In this document: piece by piece, positions 59,146 to 64,000 of the stretch
How positions within the stretch are numbered: position 1 is the first letter of the stretch
Layout of the letters: every line of letters begins with the position of its first letter
Origin: Desulfococcaceae bacterium HSG9
GTDB taxonomy: Bacteria > Desulfobacterota > Desulfobacteria > Desulfobacterales > JAUCGF01
Assembly: GCA_030378005.1 (NCBI GenBank)
Contig: JAUCGF010000079.1
Coordinates: 1 to 64,000 of the forward strand
Direction: 5' to 3'
Length of the DNA: 64,000 nt
The notes under the pieces: generated by a model
The model's input: only the letters and a program-made list of their open reading frames with translations
What the model was told of the DNA's origin: nothing
The model's database searches: none
Position numbers and translations under genes: made by a program

Positions 59146-61200
59146 TTAGTCTCCCTTGTAGTAATTTAGTAATTTTCTGATTTTATCTATCTGAAACTGT
59201 TGAGCCAACATATTTAGTTGCGCAGCAAATGGTCTCAGATGTTGTTTCGATTGTTCTAATTTAGCGGTAAAATTCCGGATCGAGCGGATATCTCCTACAT
59301 TGGCCAACTGAATCAAGGTCTTTAAATCTTCAGCATCAGGTGGTTCCGGCGATGAAACCGTGTTTTCTGATTCATCCGTACCGGATTGCGTGTCCTTGTA
59401 AAGCCATTCCAGCGACAAAAGTTTTTGCAATTTTTCCAACAATTCATCCACATTCACAGGTTTAGGTATAAAATCATCACAACCGGCATCGAAACATTTT
59501 TGTTTGTCGTTGATAAATGCTTTGGCGGTGATTGCGATGATCGGGGTATGTGCCGGGAACAGAGTGGCCGACGAAGGTGACTGACGCATTCGTGATTCAT
59601 AACTCCTGATCTTACGCACAGCTTGAAAGCCGTCAGCAATCGGCATTACCATATCCATCAGAATAATGTCAGGATGGAGCGTCAACATCTTTTCGACCGC
59701 TTCCTGGCCGTTGCATGCTTCGACAACTTTAAACTTCAACGGTGTAAGCAGATAGCGCAATACAGAACGATTTTCAGGATTGTCATCCGCAATCAGCACA
59801 TTGCGTCGGGGGCATGTATAGCCTGTAATAAAATGGGTTTGAGTTTTGGGGGCTGTTGCCGGTGAATCTGCAATGCTGAAAGCGACATCTGCTATAAACA
59901 GCGAACCATGACTGACATCGCTTTCAACTTCCAAACTGCCGCCCATCATCTCAATCAGTTTCTTGCTGATTGCCAGCCCCAGACCGGTACCTTGAGTATG
60001 CTCCCGTTTGGAGGTAACTTGCTGAAAAGGCTCAAATATGGTTTTCAAGTCTTCTGGTGCTATGCCGATGCCGGTGTCCTGAATTTGAAAGCGGATACAT
60101 ACGTCGGCACCAGAATTTTTCATAGTGTATTTGACATCTTGACGAGGAGAGATAATCGCTTTAAACGCCACAAATCCTTTTTCCGTGAATTTTACCGCAT
60201 TACCCAGTAGATTTATCAAAACCTGGCGCAAGCGAATCTCATCCCCCCTGATCGCTGTAGGCAAGTCAGAAGCAAAAGCACAATTAAATCGAATCATTTT
60301 TTGCTCGGAGCGTAAGCGAAAAATATCAACAATATTATTGAGAAAGTATTCGAGATGAAATTCGGTAGGTTGAATTTCCATGCGCCCGACTTCTATTTTA
60401 GAGAGGTCTAAAATATCATTAAGCAACATTAACAGATGTTGGCCGCTTTTTTGAATGATATTGAGTCCGTCGCGTTGGTGTTCATTAACATAAGTTTCTC
60501 TTTGCAAAATCTGAGCGTAGCCCAAAATCGCATTTAAAGGGGTGCGCAACTCATGGCTCATATTGGCCAGAAACGTACTTTTAGCCTGATTAGCCGCTTC
60601 AGCTTCGCGCAGGGCCTCTTCAGCGTCCTCTTCCGCCTGCTTGCGTTCGACAATTTCTAAAATCAGTTCTTCGTTGGTTTGAAGCACCTCAGTGCTGCTT
60701 TCTTTCATTTGAGTTTCAAGTCTGTGGCGGTGTTCATTGATCGTATCCAGTATTTCATTGAATGCAAAACCAAATTCGGCAATTTCATCTTTTTCAACCG
60801 ATTCAAAACGCGCCTGATCATTGCCGGATTTTACCTGCATCACCACTTTTGACATTTGCATAATGGGCGTGATAATTTTACGGGAAACGATATAAAGAAT
60901 GAAAAAAAGCATGGTTAAGGCGGCTGAAAAAGAAAGGAATAACCAGGGTTGCGCTCTACGAAGCAAGTCCGCATCTGTAGAAATGCCTTGTAGAAATGTA
61001 TTTTTTGCACCCCCCCTAGTTACATTGGGTTGGGGCATCAAGTCTGTGCTGATGTTGTCAAACGCAGTCCGCCTGTTTTCAAAACGCTCTGCCAGGCGAT
61101 TGAAAAATAGAGCCAGTTGAATATAACCGCCGCAAAAAAAGATCAGCAGAAGTCCTGTTGTCAGATAAAAACGATATTTTGTGCTTCTAAATAGCTTCAC
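59146..61200 (-). CDS. Membrane hybrid sensor histidine kinase
   Basis: A 684-residue kinase. Two membrane helices (YLTTGLLLIFFCGGYIQLAL; WLFLSFSAALTMLFFILYIV) flank a short periplasmic loop. HAMP follows at about 108-160, then a coiled coil. HisKA with phospho-His216 (FLANMSHELRTPLNAILGYA), an ATPase domain (GDEIRLRQVLINLLGNAVKF, DTGIGIAPEDL, GTGLGLAIS) and a receiver with Asp in DIILMDMVMPIADG complete it. The last 70 residues are helical but lack a clear HPt His. GTG start, preceded by AGGAAAATGGC. It phosphorylates its receiver and perhaps the adjacent regulator. Confidence 0.92.
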   Translation of the reverse strand: MKLFRSTKYRFYLTTGLLLIFFCGGYIQLALFFNRLAERFENRRTAFDNISTDLMPQPNVTRGGAKNTFLQGISTDADLLRRAQPWLFLSFSAALTMLFFILYIVSRKIITPIMQMSKVVMQVKSGNDQARFESVEKDEIAEFGFAFNEILDTINEHRHRLETQMKESSTEVLQTNEELILEIVERKQAEEDAEEALREAEAANQAKSTFLANMSHELRTPLNAILGYAQILQRETYVNEHQRDGLNIIQKSGQHLLMLLNDILDLSKIEVGRMEIQPTEFHLEYFLNNIVDIFRLRSEQKMIRFNCAFASDLPTAIRGDEIRLRQVLINLLGNAVKFTEKGFVAFKAIISPRQDVKYTMKNSGADVCIRFQIQDTGIGIAPEDLKTIFEPFQQVTSKREHTQGTGLGLAISKKLIEMMGGSLEVESDVSHGSLFIADVAFSIADSPATAPKTQTHFITGYTCPRRNVLIADDNPENRSVLRYLLTPLKFKVVEACNGQEAVEKMLTLHPDIILMDMVMPIADGFQAVRKIRSYESRMRQSPSSATLFPAHTPIIAITAKAFINDKQKCFDAGCDDFIPKPVNVDELLEKLQKLLSLEWLYKDTQSGTDESENTVSSPEPPDAEDLKTLIQLANVGDIRSIRNFTAKLEQSKQHLRPFAAQLNMLAQQFQIDKIRKLLNYYKGD

Positions 61201-61417
61201 GCCATTTTCCTATGGCTGACGTTTGATTTTATTGCCTGATAATCCGACCTGTGCGGTTTCGCTAAATACCGATAGCACAAAAAAGGGTGGAAAAATTCGG
61301 AAGCCAAGGGGAATGTGTTTGCAACACGAAAAATTTATTACTTACTACTATATTGTTGCATGAAAAGCAAGTGTGTAGTATAGATAATGATAATTTTTAT
61401 TATCAATGGAGACGGAT

Positions 61418-62113
61418 ATGAAACAAAGCCTGTTTCTTGCCATTGTTTTAATTGCAATCTTTTTTTTATGGAACCACATCGTCTTATATCCCCTGAAAGT
61501 GTTGGTTGTTTTTTTTCATGAATCATCACACGCACTGATGACTGTTTTGACCGGCGGAAAAGTTGATACCCTAGTGGTGAATGCCAACCAAGGCGGTTAC
61601 GTCATATCGCGCGGAGGTTCCCGATTTTTAACGCTTTCAGCCGGTTACCTCGGCTCACTCGTCTGGGGGACGATCATCTATCTTATCGCTGTCCGAACCC
61701 GCAAGGACAAAGCCGCCATGGCGATTCTGGGAGGTATGATTGTCGGTATTTCGTTTCTTTTTGGCGGCAATCTTTTTGGAATCGTGTTTTGCCTGTTAAG
61801 CGGTGTTATTATGATTAGCCTGGGTTTTAAAGCCAGTGAAAAAACCAATGATTTTATTCTAAGACTGATCGGGTTAACCAACATGATCTATGTGCCGTTG
61901 GATATTTACAGCGACACGATATCAAGATCTCATTTACGTTCTGACGCCTACATGCTGGCCGAGGAATTCGGCGGTGTCACGCTTATGTGGGGTGGTTTGT
62001 GGCTTGTAATAAGCGTGGTTGTGGTCATTTTTGCTCTGTGGTGGGGAATGCAGGCAGGGCCGTTGCCAACGCATAAGGCCATTCCCTATAAAGAAGGATC
62101 AGGGACAAAATAA
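61418..62113 (+). CDS. M50-like membrane metallopeptidase
   Basis: A 231-residue multi-pass membrane protein. HESSH is at 34-38 in VVFFHESSHALMTVLTGG, the zinc-binding HExxH of the S2P/M50 fold lying in a membrane helix. Later helices carry GYLGSLVWG (the second G/N-like loop), MTNMIYVPLDIYSDT-type sequence (residues near 155) with the D of the NPxD-equivalent. It is compact and has no PDZ domain. AATGGAGACGGAT precedes the ATG. It probably cleaves membrane or shed peptides; the target is unknown. Confidence 0.8.
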   Translation: MKQSLFLAIVLIAIFFLWNHIVLYPLKVLVVFFHESSHALMTVLTGGKVDTLVVNANQGGYVISRGGSRFLTLSAGYLGSLVWGTIIYLIAVRTRKDKAAMAILGGMIVGISFLFGGNLFGIVFCLLSGVIMISLGFKASEKTNDFILRLIGLTNMIYVPLDIYSDTISRSHLRSDAYMLAEEFGGVTLMWGGLWLVISVVVVIFALWWGMQAGPLPTHKAIPYKEGSGTK

Positions 62114-62232
62114 CCGCCCCATTTGTAATTGTTGAAACGTGATGCGTGAATTCACGTTTCACAGATGTTCAGGGAACTTATTTCGTCCTCATCCCTAAAC
62201 CACACAATATCTGATTAAAAAATGAGTATGTT

Positions 62233-62604
62233 ATGATGAATACAGAATCTATACCTTTGGAAAGAAGACGCTATCAGCGTATCCCAAAAAAACTGCACTT
62301 CGATCTTCACGCTGACGAATCCGAATTTCGGGTTGAATCGATCAACTTAAGCCGTAACGGCGTGTACTGTAAAGTTGACCATGCGATTCCATTTATGACG
62401 AATGTAAAAATATTTATGACATTACCTGGAAATGAAACGAAGCATGAATCCGATAAAATTCAATGTGTCGGTGTTGTTGTCCGGGTGGATGAACATGCGG
62501 ATAGCGCTAATTTCAACGGCGGATGTCGTATAGCGATTTTTTTTAATGAAATCGAGGAATATGAACAGCAAAAACTGGATGCTTATATTGAGGCACATTT
62601 TTAA
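62233..62604 (+). CDS. PilZ domain c-di-GMP receptor protein
   Basis: A 123-residue single-domain PilZ protein: RRRYQRIPKKLHFDL supplies the RxxxR-like c-di-GMP contact, and INLSRNGVYCKV supplies the N/DxSxxG motif. The rest is a short beta barrel. It should bind c-di-GMP and act on a partner protein. It has no adjacent cyclase. The doubled ATG at 62233/62236 leaves the exact start open. Confidence 0.87.
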   Translation: MMNTESIPLERRRYQRIPKKLHFDLHADESEFRVESINLSRNGVYCKVDHAIPFMTNVKIFMTLPGNETKHESDKIQCVGVVVRVDEHADSANFNGGCRIAIFFNEIEEYEQQKLDAYIEAHF

Positions 62605-62736
62605 TACCGCTTTGCTAAGAAACGATGGGCAACATTATTAATTGTTTAAAAATATCAGGTGCCGCATCTGCGAATAAACAAGGTCAGTGCAAGAAAGCGG
62701 CACAATGTTGATGGGTAAATTATTTAATGACAGGCA

Positions 62737-63474
62737 TTAAAACATTCCCCCATTGACGGAAATAACCTGCCCGGTAATATAAGAAGCGTCATCAGAGCAA
62801 AGGAAACGAACCACTTTGGCAACTTCTTCGGGCTTGCCGATGCGGGCCATGGGAATCAGTTCTTTTATTTTGCCAACCGGTGCTTTTGCTATCATCGGCG
62901 TCTCTATCAATCCGGGCGCAACGACGTTGACGCGGATGCCAAGCCGTGCAACCTCGGCGGCTACCGAACGGCTGGCTCCGATCAAGCCTGCCTTAGCGGC
63001 TGAATAGTTGGCCTGCCCTCGATTTCCTCTAAGACCGGCGACAGATGATATTGAAACAACCGTTCCGCGTTTTTTCCGTAACATACAATTTAAAACAGGC
63101 TTGGTCATGTTAAAAAATCCTTTTAAGGATGTATTTACCACAGTGTCCCAGTTTTTTTCAGACATCATCGGCAACAATCCATCCGCCGTAACCCCCGCAT
63201 TATTCACCAGCACCTCAATGCTTTCAAAACGGGACGCCACATCGTCAACAGCATCTTGGGTTTCCGCCTGATTGGTAATATCAAACTGAAGGGCTTCACC
63301 ATCGCCACCTGTTTCCTTGATCAGAGAAACAGTTTGCAGAGCGGCCTTTTCATTTGACTTATAATTAACAATCAGATAATAATCGTTTTGTGCTAGTTCT
63401 GATGCAATAGCGCTTCCGATACCGCCGCTTCCGCCTGTCACAATGGCGACGCGGGCGTTTATTTTATCACCCAT
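62737..63474 (-). CDS. fabG: 3-oxoacyl-ACP reductase-like SDR
   Basis: A 245-residue FabG-like SDR. Cofactor motif TGGSGGIGSAIA is at 14-25, VNNAGVTADGLL at about 90, catalytic Ser in VSISSVAGLRG, YSAAKAG with the YxxxK pair, PGLIETPM and GQVISVNGGMF at the end. The cofactor is probably NADPH. AAGGATAATCTT precedes the ATG, and it follows the neighbouring reductase by 28 bases. It reduces beta-ketoacyl thioesters in fatty-acid or related synthesis. Confidence 0.88.
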   Translation of the reverse strand: MGDKINARVAIVTGGSGGIGSAIASELAQNDYYLIVNYKSNEKAALQTVSLIKETGGDGEALQFDITNQAETQDAVDDVASRFESIEVLVNNAGVTADGLLPMMSEKNWDTVVNTSLKGFFNMTKPVLNCMLRKKRGTVVSISSVAGLRGNRGQANYSAAKAGLIGASRSVAAEVARLGIRVNVVAPGLIETPMIAKAPVGKIKELIPMARIGKPEEVAKVVRFLCSDDASYITGQVISVNGGMF

Positions 63475-63502
63475 AAGATTATCCTTTCTTTCACACCGGA
63501 AA

Positions 63503-64000
63503 TCAAGCGTTCAATCCGCCATCTACACTTAAAACATGCCCTGTAATGTATCTAGCTTCTTCCGACGCTAAAAACAAACAGGCATTTGCAACATCTTCAG
63601 GTAACCCCATGTCTTTCATGGGAACAGCACTTTCAAACATTTTCACTTGAGCTTCAGTCAGTTTCGCTGTCATTGCAGTACGAATGAACCCAGGAGCGAC
63701 AGCATTAATCGTTACACCTTTGGCCGCAAATTCTTTGGCTGTTGACTTGGTAATACCAATTACACCCGCTTTAGAAGCAGCATAATTTGCTTGGCCTGGC
63801 TGACAAACAATGCCATTGATAGAAGCCATATTCACAATACGACCCCACTTATTCTTCATCATATGACGAATAATGGCTTTTGTTGTAACGAAGATTGAGC
63901 GAAGATTCACTGCAATTACTGAATCAAAATCTTCATCTTTCATGCGCATAAGCAGACTATCGCGTGCAATTCCGGCATTATTTACCAAAATATCCACCTG
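63503..64000 (-). CDS. fabG: 3-oxoacyl-ACP reductase-like SDR (5' end beyond window)
   Basis: A second FabG-type SDR, lacking its N-terminus at the window edge. The visible part starts before VDILVNNAGIARDSLLMRM and includes the catalytic YAASKAGVIGITKS and PGFIRTAM, ending HVLSVDGGLNA. About 166 residues are visible of an expected 245. It is more canonical than the gene 28 bases downstream. The tandem pair suggests an acyl-chain pathway whose other genes lie to the right. Confidence 0.9.
   Translation of the reverse strand, partial: QVDILVNNAGIARDSLLMRMKDEDFDSVIAVNLRSIFVTTKAIIRHMMKNKWGRIVNMASINGIVCQPGQANYAASKAGVIGITKSTAKEFAAKGVTINAVAPGFIRTAMTAKLTEAQVKMFESAVPMKDMGLPEDVANACLFLASEEARYITGHVLSVDGGLNA

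Overview
The window looks like a piece of a Desulfobacterota chromosome, most likely a Desulfobacterales-type sulfate reducer or close relative. This is an inference from gene content: a membrane multihaem cytochrome beside an HdrD-like CCG-domain iron-sulfur protein, anaerobic corrin-ring genes, a UGA-encoded selenoprotein, an AmmeMemoRadiSam enzyme, DUF3108 and DUF4253 proteins, and many intergenic palindromic repeats. No rRNA or tRNA gene was found.

Layout. 1-5.4 kb: an orphan periplasmic binding protein, a nested inverted-repeat element, a DUF4253 protein and a frameshifted type IIG-like restriction-methylase. 5.7-12 kb: rarA and der (overlapping operon), a peroxiredoxin-like selenoprotein whose UGA is followed by a SECIS-like hairpin, DUF3108 and a cyclase-FHA protein, separated by repeat-rich gaps. 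12-16 kb: an SDR and cobM-cbiG-cobJ, with cbiG and cobJ joined out of frame. 16-24.3 kb: a transposase relic, repeats, a PreP-like M16C protease, a solitary Dam methylase, a queuosine-related pair (mannosyltransferase and QueF) around ogt, and a lipoprotein. 24.5-31 kb: dinB, an orphan TAXI binding protein, and the rplU-rpmA-obgE-proB operon, interrupted by a hicBA toxin-antitoxin pair.

31.8-45.4 kb is the most distinctive part. A sigma-54-type promoter precedes a long same-strand cluster for lipoate-dependent metabolism. It encodes E2, E3, a DUF5678 protein, a retropepsin-like protease, a LipB-LipA fusion, a Lin0512 protein, E1 alpha, E1 beta, AcoX, a hexahaem/NarI-like membrane cytochrome, a GcvH-like lipoyl carrier, an HdrD-like Fe-S protein with two complete CCG motifs, and lipoate-protein ligase. 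It reads as an acetoin dehydrogenase operon joined to a possible membrane electron-transfer module that uses a lipoyl protein as thiol/disulfide carrier. That module is the best candidate here for an undescribed system.

45.8-64 kb: a methyltransferase and secreted protein, MltD with three LysM domains, an HPt protein, a PP-loop sulfurtransferase-like ATPase, AmrS, an IS1-type transposase relic, a two-adaptor/TolC export set without an evident pump (its TolC carries a repeated C-terminal motif), a hybrid kinase/response-regulator pair, an M50-like membrane protease, a PilZ protein and two tandem FabG-like reductases, the last cut by the window edge.

At least three families of palindrome-bounded intergenic repeats run through the window, often nested in one another.
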